From the NCBI RefSeq assembly GCF_029433105.1, contig NZ_JARNTW010000022.1:50038-114037 (forward strand): a stretch of 64,000 nucleotides of DNA, given 5' to 3'. Each line of letters starts with the position of its first letter. Position 1 is the first letter of the stretch. The notes beneath the pieces were generated by a model. That model saw nothing but the letters and a program-made list of their open reading frames with translations. It was not told the origin of the DNA and searched no databases. Positions 45,600-54,727 of the stretch are shown in pieces. Both the position numbers and the translations under genes were made by a program. This stretch comes from Runella sp. MFBS21 (GTDB taxonomy: Bacteria > Bacteroidota > Bacteroidia > Cytophagales > Spirosomataceae).

Positions 45600-46439
45600 T
45601 TATTTTTGGATAGCTAAACCGATAGTCCACCGAAAATCATTGGTTTTGCGCCCTGGCACTACAAAACTTTCATAGGTATTTTCAAACTTGGTACGAAAAC
45701 TAATCGCATTGCTCATCTTATAAGCCAGCACTAAGTTGCCATTCCAACGGAAATTGTTGCGCATTGAGAATGCCGGTTGCAAAAATACAACCGAAGTGAC
45801 CGTAAACTTTCCGGCTTTATCAGGGGCAAATTCGCCCAATAAACGGGTTGAGTTGCGCCATACATCAATGTCAGTACGCTCAATGAAATCGGTATTTTCG
45901 TATAATATCAGATTGGTAATTGAAAAATAAGCATTTTTTTTCTGAATCAATTTGAAACCTACACCAGCCGCTTGTATCCAACGACTACGGATATTGCGTA
46001 GATTGCTCCGCTCCCAAGAGATAAACCCCAACCCATAAATGGATTTCTGATGCCAAAAAGAACCTCGTATGTCGGCCGCAAATTCTCTTTCGGCAAGCTT
46101 TCCGCTTTGTTGACCATAAATAAAAGAAGGGCTACTTGATAACTTAAATTGGGAAGTAGGTTTCCAATCAAAAGCGCTCGTGAGCTGAAGCAGTAAGCGC
46201 TCTGCGTTGCCACTAGAGGCAGTCCCATCTGCCGAAAAGCGGTAGAAAAATTTTTGAATGCTATCTTGTTCGGCTTGAGCTACTACAGGGGTATCTTCGT
46301 CAATAGCAGCACTATCTTGGGGAGCTACTTGAAGGGTGTCGGTAGGCACTTGGAGCGAATCAGGCACGTTTTGAGCCAGCGCAGAACTACAAATAATCAA
46401 ACCCAATAGGCATAGATATAGGAAGAAGCGTAGCGTCAT
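45600..46439 (-). CDS. DUF481 outer-membrane beta-barrel protein
   Basis: A 279-aa protein with signal peptide (MTLRFFLYLCLLGLIICSSALAQ) followed by an acidic linker rich in Gln/Asp (about 30-60) and a DUF481 beta barrel. Barrel strands alternate as FRYRFSADGTASSGNAERLLLQLTS-type repeats and end in RKTNDFRWTIGLAIQK, with a strand-like C-terminus. DUF481 proteins are putative salt-stress-induced porins. The ATG at 46439 is preferred over a TTG 11 codons earlier. Confidence 0.8.
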   Translation of the reverse strand: MTLRFFLYLCLLGLIICSSALAQNVPDSLQVPTDTLQVAPQDSAAIDEDTPVVAQAEQDSIQKFFYRFSADGTASSGNAERLLLQLTSAFDWKPTSQFKLSSSPSFIYGQQSGKLAEREFAADIRGSFWHQKSIYGLGFISWERSNLRNIRSRWIQAAGVGFKLIQKKNAYFSITNLILYENTDFIERTDIDVWRNSTRLLGEFAPDKAGKFTVTSVVFLQPAFSMRNNFRWNGNLVLAYKMSNAISFRTKFENTYESFVVPGRKTNDFRWTIGLAIQK

Positions 46440-46579
46440 AAGTCGAGTGAAGGAGATTTTTAGGTCTCTCAAATAGGCCTAACCTAAACTTTTTGAGCCA
46501 CAAAGATAGCTTAAAACTTGATGATTACGCCAGTTGAGTTGAAAGCGACTTTATCTAGCAGCTGATGCAACTTTGGATT

Positions 46580-47098
46580 TTAGGAGCGATGAATCAATAA
46601 ATTTGTTACGTCAAAAAGCAGTAAAAAACCCCCTTGCGCTACGATAGCTTGCCCAAAACCTCGAAATCTATCATGGCGCTTGGGGTCAGATTCGGCCTTG
46701 GATTTGTCCATGAGCCATAGTCCACTCGTCACATATGCTACATCCAATCCAGAGTTGAGAAGGAGGCTGTTTTGTAAGCCATAATGCTCCCGAATGACCG
46801 AAGACAGAGTAGGAGCATCCCTTTTTTTGTAAAGATGCACTAACCCCAGCCCTGCAATACCTGCATTAACAGCATTCCAATAGAGATTCATTTCGTGAAA
46901 ATACTTCGTGCTTCCCTGCGCACTTCCGATGCCGATACCACTCACCGCCAAATTGGCAACCGACCACCCAGCCAAAGTCCAAGTACTGACTTTTTGGAGT
47001 TGCTGCTGTTTTGAAAATAAGTCTTGGGGGGTATGTTGGGCAAAGACAGACAAAACATTGACCAAAAGTATCAATAAAGCGAAGAAGAGCCTTTTCAT
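46580..47098 (-). CDS. Hypothetical membrane protein, possibly DUF6992
   Basis: A 172-aa protein with a signal peptide (MKRLFFALLILLVNVLSVFAQ) and two to three further hydrophobic stretches, including STWTLAGWSVANLAVSGIGIGSA and NAGIAGLGLVHLYKK. The pattern recalls small DUF6992-type proteins of Bacteroidetes, but the match is from memory and the function is unknown. The ATG at 47098 is preferred over a GTG four codons upstream. Confidence 0.6.
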   Translation of the reverse strand: MKRLFFALLILLVNVLSVFAQHTPQDLFSKQQQLQKVSTWTLAGWSVANLAVSGIGIGSAQGSTKYFHEMNLYWNAVNAGIAGLGLVHLYKKRDAPTLSSVIREHYGLQNSLLLNSGLDVAYVTSGLWLMDKSKAESDPKRHDRFRGFGQAIVAQGGFLLLFDVTNLLIHRS

Positions 47099-47139
47099 GA
47101 GATTGAGCACTGATTGATGATGTAAAATCTGACCACTTA

Positions 47140-48216
47140 CTAGAGGCCACTCAACCAGATTTTTTGACTGACTCGTTGGCCTTCATAATATCCTACTATC
47201 CAATACCAGCCAGCGGGGGCAATTGTTTTGAAAATATAATCATCCCCTCCTAAGGGTTGCCATTCAAAAGCCATAGACTGTCCGTTTAGACTCACCAATC
47301 GGAGGTCGGAAGGCACGAAGCGGAGCAGACGCACACGAATATTAGAAGAAGAGGTGGGATTCTGATAAAAACTAATGTGAGGGCTACCTTCTCCAAAATA
47401 AACAGCGATAATTTTAGAATAAACGAATTTGCCATCACGGTCTACTTGGCGGAGGCGATAGTAGTTTACTCCTAGCAGGGGTGATTCATCAATATAATGA
47501 TAACGACTCAATGCACGCGTGTCTCCAGCGGCGTTTTGGGTATGGAGCGTCGAAAATTCGTGGAGGTTGTGACTTCGTTGTACATCAAAAAAATCGGAGT
47601 TTTTCTCCCAAGCAGTTTGCCAATGAATCTCGATATTTTGGGCCAAACGTTGGGCTTTAAAAGAGATAAGTTCGACAGGCAAAGGCACCAACAAAACAGT
47701 ACCATTGAGGCGGAGGTTATCAATGCGCAGCGTACCTAAATCATCTCCAGCGGCATAGCCATAAAGTCGGAAAGTAACGGTATTTTCTAATTCGGTGAAG
47801 GCTACCGAAAAATCAGGATTGCTTGTAGATTCGCTCACCGAGGCCGTACCGATGTTGTTGCTAAATCCGTCTTGATTGGAGCGTAGAGCTACTTGGGTAG
47901 GCCCTTGAGCGGAGCGGTTGCACTCAAAAGACACGGAAGTAATAGAAAAGCGATAGTTTTGGGGAGTGACCGAAAATTCGACGTATTTGCCAGTGTTTAG
48001 GCCGCCCGTTGTCCAAAGTCTAATACTGATAGCATTGCTTGGATAGCCTGCTAGGTTGATTCCAGTCAAGCCAGCCGAAGAGGCACTTACGTTAGCATTG
48101 TTGGTGCTGCCGCCATTGTTTCCGTCAAAATTCCACGAAGCCGCAAACGGGGCTTGAGCTTGCACCGACAATGCAACCAAAGAAAAAAACAAAATACGTC
48201 CTAAAAGCCCCATCAT
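47140..48216 (-). CDS. Secreted protein with degenerate T9SS-like C-terminus
   Basis: A 358-aa exported protein. A signal peptide (MMGLLGRILFFSLVALSVQAQ) precedes a lamin-tail/jelly-roll-like domain (about 25-180, FAASWNFDGNNGGSTNNANVS ...) and a fibronectin-like segment (PLPVELISFKAQRLAQNIEI, about 190-270). The last 75 residues recall a T9SS domain (ISFYQNPTSSSNIRVRLL ... GWYWIVGYYEGQRVSQKIW), but the usual YPNPT is YQNPT and the terminal Lys motif is weak. Start at the tandem ATG is chosen. Confidence 0.7.
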   Translation of the reverse strand: MMGLLGRILFFSLVALSVQAQAPFAASWNFDGNNGGSTNNANVSASSAGLTGINLAGYPSNAISIRLWTTGGLNTGKYVEFSVTPQNYRFSITSVSFECNRSAQGPTQVALRSNQDGFSNNIGTASVSESTSNPDFSVAFTELENTVTFRLYGYAAGDDLGTLRIDNLRLNGTVLLVPLPVELISFKAQRLAQNIEIHWQTAWEKNSDFFDVQRSHNLHEFSTLHTQNAAGDTRALSRYHYIDESPLLGVNYYRLRQVDRDGKFVYSKIIAVYFGEGSPHISFYQNPTSSSNIRVRLLRFVPSDLRLVSLNGQSMAFEWQPLGGDDYIFKTIAPAGWYWIVGYYEGQRVSQKIWLSGL

Positions 48217-48349
48217 TTTCAACTTCTTTGAAAAATATATTATGCCCAACTAATGCCATAGAAAGTTTCTTTAGGCAATGATTATGACGCATAAAGCACA
48301 AAGAAGTCACCACTAATGGATGAGTAGAGTATGGCTTTTTAATTCAGAC

Positions 48350-49174
48350 TTACAGTGATTTAGCCTTGTTCCAATATTCATCCATTTCTCCCAATGTCAT
48401 CTCAGCTAGATTTTTGCCATCGGCGCGAGATTGAGTTTCGAGATAGGTAAATCGCTTGATAAATTTCTTGTTGGTACGTTCGAGGGCGGTTTCGGGATTA
48501 ATATCAATAAAACGAGCGTAGTTGACCAATGAAAAAAGTAAATCCCCGAATTCGCCTTCGGCTTTTTCTTTATCAATCAGAGAATCATCTTCGGCATTGA
48601 AATGCTCTTTAAATTCTTGCATTTCTTCTTCCACTTTCTCCCATACTTGTTGTTTTTGTTCCCAATCAAAACCCGCTCCGCGCGCTTTTTCTTGAATACG
48701 CATGGCTTTTACCAAAGCAGGCAACGAAGTGGGTACGCCACCCAACACCGACTTATTGCCTTCTTTGAGTTTGATTTGTTCCCAGTTTTGTTTTACCTGC
48801 TCTTCCGTATCGGCCTGTACATTGCCATAAATATGCGGATGCCTTACAATCAACTTTTCACAAATTCCGTGCAATACATCCGAGATATCGAAAGTGTTGG
48901 TTTCGGAAGCAATCTTGGCATAAAACACTAAGTGGAGCATAATATCGCCTAGTTCTTTTTTGATTTCGGGCAAATCATTTTCCAAAATCGCATCCGAAAG
49001 CTCATAGGTTTCTTCTATCGTCAGGTGACGCAAGCTCTGAATGGTCTGTTTTTTATCCCACGGGCATTGGGCACGAAGATCGTCCATGATATTGAGCAGA
49101 CGGTCAAAGGCGAGCAATTGTTGGATGCGTTCGGCGGGGAGTTCTGCCAAAGAAGAACGAGTTTCGGCGGGCAT
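48350..49174 (-). CDS. mazG: Nucleoside triphosphate pyrophosphohydrolase
   Basis: A 274-aa MazG that hydrolyses (d)NTPs to monophosphates and PPi, cleaning the nucleotide pool. Two MazG domains are visible, the N-terminal one with the metal-binding EETYELSDAIL and ELGDIMLHLVFYAKI, the second with WEKVEEEMQEFKEH and EFGDLLFSLVNYAR. Length fits MazG of Bacteroidetes. ATG start; 25 bp separate it from the downstream end of the M20 gene. Confidence 0.95.
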   Translation of the reverse strand: MPAETRSSLAELPAERIQQLLAFDRLLNIMDDLRAQCPWDKKQTIQSLRHLTIEETYELSDAILENDLPEIKKELGDIMLHLVFYAKIASETNTFDISDVLHGICEKLIVRHPHIYGNVQADTEEQVKQNWEQIKLKEGNKSVLGGVPTSLPALVKAMRIQEKARGAGFDWEQKQQVWEKVEEEMQEFKEHFNAEDDSLIDKEKAEGEFGDLLFSLVNYARFIDINPETALERTNKKFIKRFTYLETQSRADGKNLAEMTLGEMDEYWNKAKSL

Positions 49175-49198
49175 AGTTTTTACTTGTTTTGGAAAAAA

Positions 49199-50290
49199 TT
49201 ACTTTTCAACAATCACATCTTCGAGCATCTTGATATACTGAGCGATACCTTCTTCGATTTCGTGAAGGTAAATAAACTCATTGGCGGTGTGCGAGCGGCC
49301 CGAATGCCCAGGTCCCATTTTCAAAGACGGACAATCAATCAGGGCTTGGTCGGAGGTGGTCGGAGAGCCGTAGGTATGCCGCCCTAACTTGATACCTGCT
49401 TGTACGATAGGGTGCGCTAGCGGAATACTCGAAGGCCGCAAACGAATCGACCGAGGTTGCACTTCCGACTGAATATGCCGACGAATCGTATCGATGATTT
49501 CTTCCAAAGTATATTGCTCTGTCACACGGACATCTACCGTAAATTTACAGGTATCGGGTACTACGTTGTGTTGGCTACCGGCATTGATGATAGTGACCGA
49601 CATCTTGATAGGCCCAAGCGTAGGCGATACCTTCTCAAATCGATAGTTTCTAATCCACTCAATATCTTGGATGGCTTTATAAATAGCGTTTTCGCCTTCT
49701 TCGCGTGCGGCGTGGCCCGATTTGCCATGAGCCACACAATCCAACACCAAAAGTCCTTTTTCGGCTACGGCGAGGTGCATCTCGGTAGGCTCGCCCACAA
49801 TCGCAAATTCGATAGGGGGCAAGTCGTCGATAATCATCTCTAGGCCTTCGCGCCCTGAGATTTCTTCTTCGGCGGTAGCTGCCAAAATAACATTGTGGCT
49901 CAGAGAAGGGTTATTATAAAAATGACAAAACGTAACGATAAGCGACGTAAGACATCCGCCGGCGTCGTTGCTACCTAAGCCATAGAGCTTGCCCTCTTCT
50001 TCCAAAGGCTCCAAAGGATTGAGCGTCCAAGAGGGATTGGGCTTGACAGTGTCGTGGTGGGAATTGAGCAAAATCGAGGGCTTGGAAGCATCAAAGTGCT
50101 GATTATAAGCCCAAATGTTGTTTTTTTTACGATGAAAAGGAATACCTTTTTGAGTCAGAAATGCTTCAATCAAAGCGGCGGTTCCTTCTTCTTCGCGGCT
50201 GAAAGATTGCGTCGAAATCAATTGCTTTAGGAGCTGAATCGCCTCCTGAGCCAACGTAGTATAAGGAGAAATTGTCGTATTTTCAGACAT
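49199..50290 (-). CDS. M20 metallo-hydrolase, ArgE-like deacetylase
   Basis: A 363-aa zinc deacylase. The metal motifs are NSHHDTV (HxD), GLGSNDAGG (bridging Asp), TAEEEISG (Glu pair), AIVGEPTEM and the closing GPGHSGRSHTANEF. Bacteroidetes use an M20 enzyme of this form to deacylate N-acyl-ornithine (N-succinyl-ornithine) in arginine synthesis, so ArgE-like is the best guess; a DapE role is less likely. The ATG at 50290 is chosen; the frame is longer, but the extra 25 residues look non-native. Confidence 0.88.
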   Translation of the reverse strand: MSENTTISPYTTLAQEAIQLLKQLISTQSFSREEEGTAALIEAFLTQKGIPFHRKKNNIWAYNQHFDASKPSILLNSHHDTVKPNPSWTLNPLEPLEEEGKLYGLGSNDAGGCLTSLIVTFCHFYNNPSLSHNVILAATAEEEISGREGLEMIIDDLPPIEFAIVGEPTEMHLAVAEKGLLVLDCVAHGKSGHAAREEGENAIYKAIQDIEWIRNYRFEKVSPTLGPIKMSVTIINAGSQHNVVPDTCKFTVDVRVTEQYTLEEIIDTIRRHIQSEVQPRSIRLRPSSIPLAHPIVQAGIKLGRHTYGSPTTSDQALIDCPSLKMGPGHSGRSHTANEFIYLHEIEEGIAQYIKMLEDVIVEK

Positions 50291-50395
50291 AAAGAATGAG
50301 TTTGTCTCGGGCAAAGGTACGGTTTTTATGCCATAGTCCATATCAAGCGCCTCTTCTGATAACAATGTATATGATTGAACAACGAAAAAACAAAT

Positions 50396-50740
50396 ATGTC
50401 TATTTCAGAACAAATCCAAAACGAAATCCTGAGACCTATTCTCAAATCTCAAAATAGTCTACTATTGCTTTTGTTTGAAAACTATCTGCGAAAAAAGAAA
50501 GTAGAGTGGGAGCGTTATGCTCAAGAAGACAAAGTAAAGTACATCGAAAACACCCTCCGCAAAGATTTTCAGTTTAGGGGTGTTTTGTTAGGAACGATTG
50601 TCGGGCATCTTACCCCTGCTCAATACCAGCTCTATCAACCGCTCGAAGAAGAACTTAATAAACGCATTATGAATATGATGAGCAAGCGACTTTGTTCTCC
50701 ATTAGAGATAGTTAGGGTAGGAATAGGTGATCAAGCTTGA
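50396..50740 (+). CDS. Hypothetical helical protein
   Basis: A 114-aa soluble helical protein (MSISEQIQNEILRPILKSQN ... MNMMSKRLCSPLEIVRVGIG). No family recognised. It is Lys/Glu/Gln-rich with no membrane segment or metal motif. ATG at 50396. Its 3' end overlaps the convergent alpha/beta hydrolase gene by 29 bp, and the start is divergent from the ArgE-like gene. Confidence 0.65.
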   Translation: MSISEQIQNEILRPILKSQNSLLLLLFENYLRKKKVEWERYAQEDKVKYIENTLRKDFQFRGVLLGTIVGHLTPAQYQLYQPLEEELNKRIMNMMSKRLCSPLEIVRVGIGDQA

Positions 50741-51515
50741 CTTTATAAATAGCAAATGTATCCAAATGACGATGATGACCGTTGGGTAAAGTCGTAAGCT
50801 GAATTTTGGAAGGATAAAGCCGCTGTAAAATCTGACTATTTTGATAAGGGACGGTGCGGTCGCGTGTTCCGTGAAAAATATAAATAGGGCAACTGACTTG
50901 AGCTAGGCAGCTATCGGTTCGAAACTTATAGCGGGTGAGCCATTCATACGGAAAAAGGGGAAGGTGCGTGTGACCCAACGTAGGAATACTCGCATAAGGT
51001 GCTTCCAAAATGAGCATTCGGGGGTGATTGTGGGCCGCAAGATGCGCGGCCATGCCCGTTCCTAACGAATAGCCGTACACAATAATCGAATCTTCGGAAA
51101 TGTGTTTTTTGAGGTAATCATACATCAGTTGGGCATCTTGATGTAAAGCTGCTTCGGAGCGTAAGCCCGTGCTTTTGCCATAGCCACGATAATCGTACAT
51201 GAGCACTTCATAGCCTCGCGCTAAAAAACGCGGGGCATATTCTTTTCCCCAGCGGGCTAAGTTGTCGCGATTGCCATGAAAAAACAAAACCGCTCCCCGT
51301 CGAAGCGAATCAGGAACGGAAGGCTTGGGAAACCAAAGAGCATTCAGATTTGCCTCACGATTGGCGAAATTCAACTCTTGAAATGACTGCGGAAACTGAA
51401 AACGATAATCGGGTGGGAGCGTAGTGGGGCGAAACAAAACGAGCGGATGTAGCCACCATATCAGTACAGTTAGGAGAAGATAGCCTATCGCACCAAACCG
51501 AAAAATCTTTGTCAT
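50712..51515 (-). CDS. Membrane-anchored alpha/beta hydrolase (paralogue of 9309-10163)
   Basis: A 267-aa ABHD13/BEM46-like hydrolase. One N-terminal helix (about 8-25) anchors the domain. Oxyanion motif FFHGNRDN, MYDYRGYGKSTG, nucleophile VYGYSLGTG (Ser near 140), acid HGTRDRTVP and His NGHHRHL match the other copy in this window, including the shared PRMLILEAPYAS-type block. Substrate unknown. The ATG at 51515 is chosen. Confidence 0.85.
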   Translation of the reverse strand: MTKIFRFGAIGYLLLTVLIWWLHPLVLFRPTTLPPDYRFQFPQSFQELNFANREANLNALWFPKPSVPDSLRRGAVLFFHGNRDNLARWGKEYAPRFLARGYEVLMYDYRGYGKSTGLRSEAALHQDAQLMYDYLKKHISEDSIIVYGYSLGTGMAAHLAAHNHPRMLILEAPYASIPTLGHTHLPLFPYEWLTRYKFRTDSCLAQVSCPIYIFHGTRDRTVPYQNSQILQRLYPSKIQLTTLPNGHHRHLDTFAIYKVKLDHLFLP

Positions 51516-51648
51516 TAGCAGGATGAAGTGGCTTTGCTGTGGTATTGAAAAAGCTAAATGTAGGATTTTTTTGGAAAACAAAATAGGGCATAGGCTTTTG
51601 AAAGTCAGTATAAGCCCTTAACTTAGTGGTAAGTACTGATGCAAAAAT

Positions 51649-51711
51649 AGACTTTCCAAGTTTTATGCTTATAAGTTTGATAATCAGTAGTTTTATAAAC
51701 TTGGAAAGTCT
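51649..51711. repeat. 15-bp inverted repeat in the hydrolase-hflX gap
   Basis: AGACTTTCCAAGTTT (51649-51663) and AAACTTGGAAAGTCT (51697-51711) are perfect complements 33 bp apart. The arms are close to those of the palindrome at 36650. The remainder of the 332-bp divergent gap (51516-51847) shows no gene. Confidence 0.75.
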
Positions 51712-51847
51712 AAACTAATTATGCGTAATTACTTAATTGATGAAACTTTCTGGAAAACAAATAAGTTATAAAAGGCCTGACAAACGCACAAATAGCTCTT
51801 CATAACCCATTTTCGCGTATTTGGCGTGTGTTCAGTGATTATAGAAT

Positions 51848-53083
51848 ATGATATCAACTGCAAAAAAACAAGAAACAGCCGTATTAGTAGCTGTAACTAC
51901 CCAACGCCAAACCGCCGAGCAAACCCAAGAATATTTGGAAGAGTTGGCTTTTTTGGCTTCTACTTTGGGGGTTCAGACCATCAAGACCTTCACCCAAAAA
52001 CTCGAATATCCCGACAATCGGACGTTTGTGGGAAAGGGACGTTTGGAGGACATCAAAATCTTTGTGACCGACAATCCCGTGGACATGATTATTTTTGATG
52101 ATGAGCTTATCCCCTCACAAGTTCGAAACCTTGAGGCAGAGTTTAAAGACATAAAAGTGCTTGATCGGAGCTTGTTGATACTTGATATTTTTGCGATGCG
52201 CGCCCAAACTGCTCAAGCAAAAACCCAAGTGGAATTGGCTCAGTATCAGTATATGTATCCCCGTTTGACGCGAATGTGGACTCACTTGAGCCGCCAAAAA
52301 GGGGGCGTAGGGATGCGGGGTCCGGGAGAGAAAGAGCTTGAGACCGACCGCCGGATTGTGAAAGACAGGATTGCGTTTTTGAAAGAAAAACTGGAAAAAA
52401 TCGACAAACAAAGCATCACGCGTCGTAAAGAACGGAGTCGATTGGTGCGGGTCGCTTTGGTGGGTTATACCAACGTGGGCAAATCTACGCTCATGCGTCG
52501 TTTGGCCAAAGCGGATGTATTTGCCGAAAACAAATTGTTTGCTACCGTCGATTCGACCGTCAGAAAAGTGGTGCTCGACAATATCCCTTTTTTGCTGACC
52601 GATACCGTCGGGTTTATCCGAAAACTGCCTACCACGCTCATTGAGTCGTTCAAATCTACCTTGGACGAGGTACGCGAAGCCGATGTACTGCTTCATGTGG
52701 TAGATATTTCACATGCTTCTTTTGAGGAGCAAATCGAGATTGTGAATCAAACGCTGACCGAAATCAAAGCCGCTGATAAGCCTACTGTTTTGGTTTTCAA
52801 TAAAATAGATGCCTACCATCCCAAAGAAGAGGCTTTTGACGAAGTAGTAGAAAACGAAGGGGTAGAGGTCGTAATCCAACAGACCAAAGCCCTCAGTTTG
52901 GAAAAGCTCAAAAAGAGCTATCTTACCGGAAAAGCCGACCATGTAGTGTTTGTATCGGCCCAAAACAAAGAGAATTTGGATGAGCTACGAACCAAGGTAT
53001 TTGAGCTTGTGAAGAGCAAACATTTCATGATTTATCCAAATTGGTTGAATATGCCCTTCACAGACTTTGATTTTGCGGAATAG
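51848..53083 (+). CDS. hflX: Ribosome-associated GTPase HflX
   Basis: A 411-aa HflX that splits stalled or hibernating ribosomes. An N-terminal HflX domain (about 10-190) is followed by the G domain: G1 VALVGYTNVGKSTLM near 208, G3 LTDTVGFIRKLP near 255, and G4 VFNKID. The motif GVGMRGPGEKELETDRR before G1 is an HflX hallmark. ATG start; it lies directly upstream of tRNA-Arg and the integrase. Confidence 0.95.
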   Translation: MISTAKKQETAVLVAVTTQRQTAEQTQEYLEELAFLASTLGVQTIKTFTQKLEYPDNRTFVGKGRLEDIKIFVTDNPVDMIIFDDELIPSQVRNLEAEFKDIKVLDRSLLILDIFAMRAQTAQAKTQVELAQYQYMYPRLTRMWTHLSRQKGGVGMRGPGEKELETDRRIVKDRIAFLKEKLEKIDKQSITRRKERSRLVRVALVGYTNVGKSTLMRRLAKADVFAENKLFATVDSTVRKVVLDNIPFLLTDTVGFIRKLPTTLIESFKSTLDEVREADVLLHVVDISHASFEEQIEIVNQTLTEIKAADKPTVLVFNKIDAYHPKEEAFDEVVENEGVEVVIQQTKALSLEKLKKSYLTGKADHVVFVSAQNKENLDELRTKVFELVKSKHFMIYPNWLNMPFTDFDFAE

Positions 53084-53119
53084 TTTTCTGAAATTTGCGG
53101 GCAAATAACCCAAAGGTTA

Positions 53120-53191
53120 GACCTCGTAGTTCAACGGATAGAATAAGCGTTTCCTAAACGCTTGATATGGGTTCGATTCCCGTCGAGGTCA
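53120..53191 (+). tRNA. tRNA-Arg (anticodon CCU)
   Basis: Cloverleaf read by eye: acceptor GACCTCG / CGAGGTC, D-arm GTTC / GAAT, anticodon stem AGCGT / ACGCT with loop TTCCTAA (anticodon CCT), T-arm ATGGG / CCCGT with TTCGATT, discriminator A. No CCA is encoded. It reads AGG codons. The integrase gene begins about 90 bp downstream, so the 3' half is a likely attachment site. Confidence 0.93.
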
Positions 53192-53223
53192 CTTTTTAAG
53201 TTTATGGCAACCCGTGGTGATAC

Positions 53224-53260
53224 AAAAAACCCCTTAAATGAGCAGTTTAAGGGGTTTTTT
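53224..53260 (+). terminator. Rho-independent terminator after tRNA-Arg
   Basis: Stem AAAAAACCCCTTAAA (53224-53238) with TTTAAGGGGTTTTTT (53246-53260), 7-nt loop; the stem ends in a T-run. It separates the tRNA transcript from the integrase. Confidence 0.9.
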
Positions 53261-53278
53261 GTTTATTTTCGCATCGCC

Positions 53279-54526
53279 ATGCATCACCATAAATCTAAAA
53301 ATGTTTCAGTAAAATGTTTCAGTAAAATGACTGTTGTCCCTGAGCTTAACAACCGGCCTAATAAAGACGGGCTTTATGCGATTCAAATCAGAATCACCCA
53401 AAATAGAAAGTTGAAAAGGATTACCCTTGAATATGCGGTACAAGTAAAAGATTGGAACGCCGAAAAAAGAGAAGTACGTAAGTCTAATCCACTTTATGCG
53501 GCTATTAACGCCGCGATTAAAGCGAAGGTAATTGAAGCCCAACAAGAAATACTGAAGAACCAAGTTCAGAATAAACCGCTAACGGCCTCACAACTGACCA
53601 AACGATTGAGGAAAGAGATTGTGGGGGAGAGTTTTATCAAGTTTGCCCAAAAGCGTATCGACGATATTCCCAATCCTACCACCAAAGGAAATCAGCAAGG
53701 GACACTCAATAAGTTTAAAGAATTTTTGAAAGGAGAAGATTTGCTATTTCCTGAGCTAGATTATCAGCTTATCAAAAGTTATGAAAGGTATCTGAAGAAG
53801 AGAGGCAATGCCATTAACACAATCCATAAAGATTTAAAGAATTTGCGAGCGGCTTTCAATGAGGCAATTATATCTAATGCTTATGATGCCGACAAAAACC
53901 CTTGGCATAGAATCAGGCTTGTCACCGAAAAAACAGTGAGAAGAAGACTATCACCACAAGAACTTTTAAGAGTGGAGCAATTCCCTTTGAAGCTCGAAAC
54001 AGTCGCCTATCATAGCCGACATGCTTTTATGTTGTCGTTTTATTTACAAGGTATTCGGGTTACTGACCTTCTCTTGTTGACTTGGGATAATATTAAAAAT
54101 GGGCGTTGTGAATATTTTGCTTCTAAAACTAGGAAGTTTAGCTCAAAAAAAATTCCCAAACAGGCACTTCAAATTTTTGAATATTTTCAGTCACTACCTC
54201 CTAATGCCCAAGGCTTTATTCTTCCCTTTGTAAAGCTCAATCCTCAAAAAGTGACACTCAAAGAACTTCGTGATCATATTGAAAGCATCAATGCCCAAAT
54301 CAATGGACACCTATATGATATAGCAGAAAAACTAAGTATTCCGCGTTTCAGTATGCACACCGCAAGGCATACTTTTGCCAATAACGCCATTCGAGCTTCA
54401 GGAGGTAATATTCATGCTGTTTCGGATGCTTTGGGGCACAGTAGTATTCAAATTACAGAACAGTACTTTGACTCTGCTTACCGTGAAGAAAATGATGACT
54501 TAGGAGATTTGGTTTTTGGGAAATGA
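53279..54526 (+). CDS. Tyrosine recombinase / integrase of the island
   Basis: A 415-aa site-specific recombinase. An N-terminal arm-binding domain (about 15-95), a SAM-like core-binding domain (about 115-205) and the catalytic domain (about 220-405). Catalytic residues are visible: R260 (QGIRVTDLL), a Lys near 290, H360 and R363 (HTARHTF), H387 (LGHSS) and nucleophile Y396 (EQYFDSA). This form belongs to the integrases of Bacteroidetes conjugative elements and islands. The ATG at 53279 avoids an upstream frame that runs into the tRNA; a further ATG at 53327 is possible. Confidence 0.93.
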   Translation: MHHHKSKNVSVKCFSKMTVVPELNNRPNKDGLYAIQIRITQNRKLKRITLEYAVQVKDWNAEKREVRKSNPLYAAINAAIKAKVIEAQQEILKNQVQNKPLTASQLTKRLRKEIVGESFIKFAQKRIDDIPNPTTKGNQQGTLNKFKEFLKGEDLLFPELDYQLIKSYERYLKKRGNAINTIHKDLKNLRAAFNEAIISNAYDADKNPWHRIRLVTEKTVRRRLSPQELLRVEQFPLKLETVAYHSRHAFMLSFYLQGIRVTDLLLLTWDNIKNGRCEYFASKTRKFSSKKIPKQALQIFEYFQSLPPNAQGFILPFVKLNPQKVTLKELRDHIESINAQINGHLYDIAEKLSIPRFSMHTARHTFANNAIRASGGNIHAVSDALGHSSIQITEQYFDSAYREENDDLGDLVFGK

Positions 54527-54593
54527 TAAAAGTTCAGACTTATGTCGTAGTCTATTCTTCATAGGTTTAATATTCTTGCAGGGTAACATCATT

Positions 54594-54727
54594 CATTTTG
54601 CTATCATTTTGAAGTTGTGCTTTTGCGGCTCCTGTGATGATCAGCTCAATGGCCACTTTAATTTGATAGCAAAATCATTACTCAGGAATGCAAGCTTTGC
54701 AAGTCGACCTTAAAACTTGCTATCAAA
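54594..54727. repeat. Left copy of the island-internal direct repeat (L)
   Basis: Begins CATTTTGCTATCATTTTG (54594-54611), identical over 18 bp to 61715-61732, and ends with TTGCTATCAAA (54717-54727), identical to 61827-61837. An intermediate block AAAATCATTACTCAGG (54671-) resembles AAAATCCTTGCTCAGG in the right copy. The motif GCTATCA occurs at 54600, 54664 (reversed) and 54719. Confidence 0.75.

Noticed and set aside
54516..54713. 65-residue frame after the integrase
   Set aside because: Overlaps the integrase end and the left repeat; no coding character.
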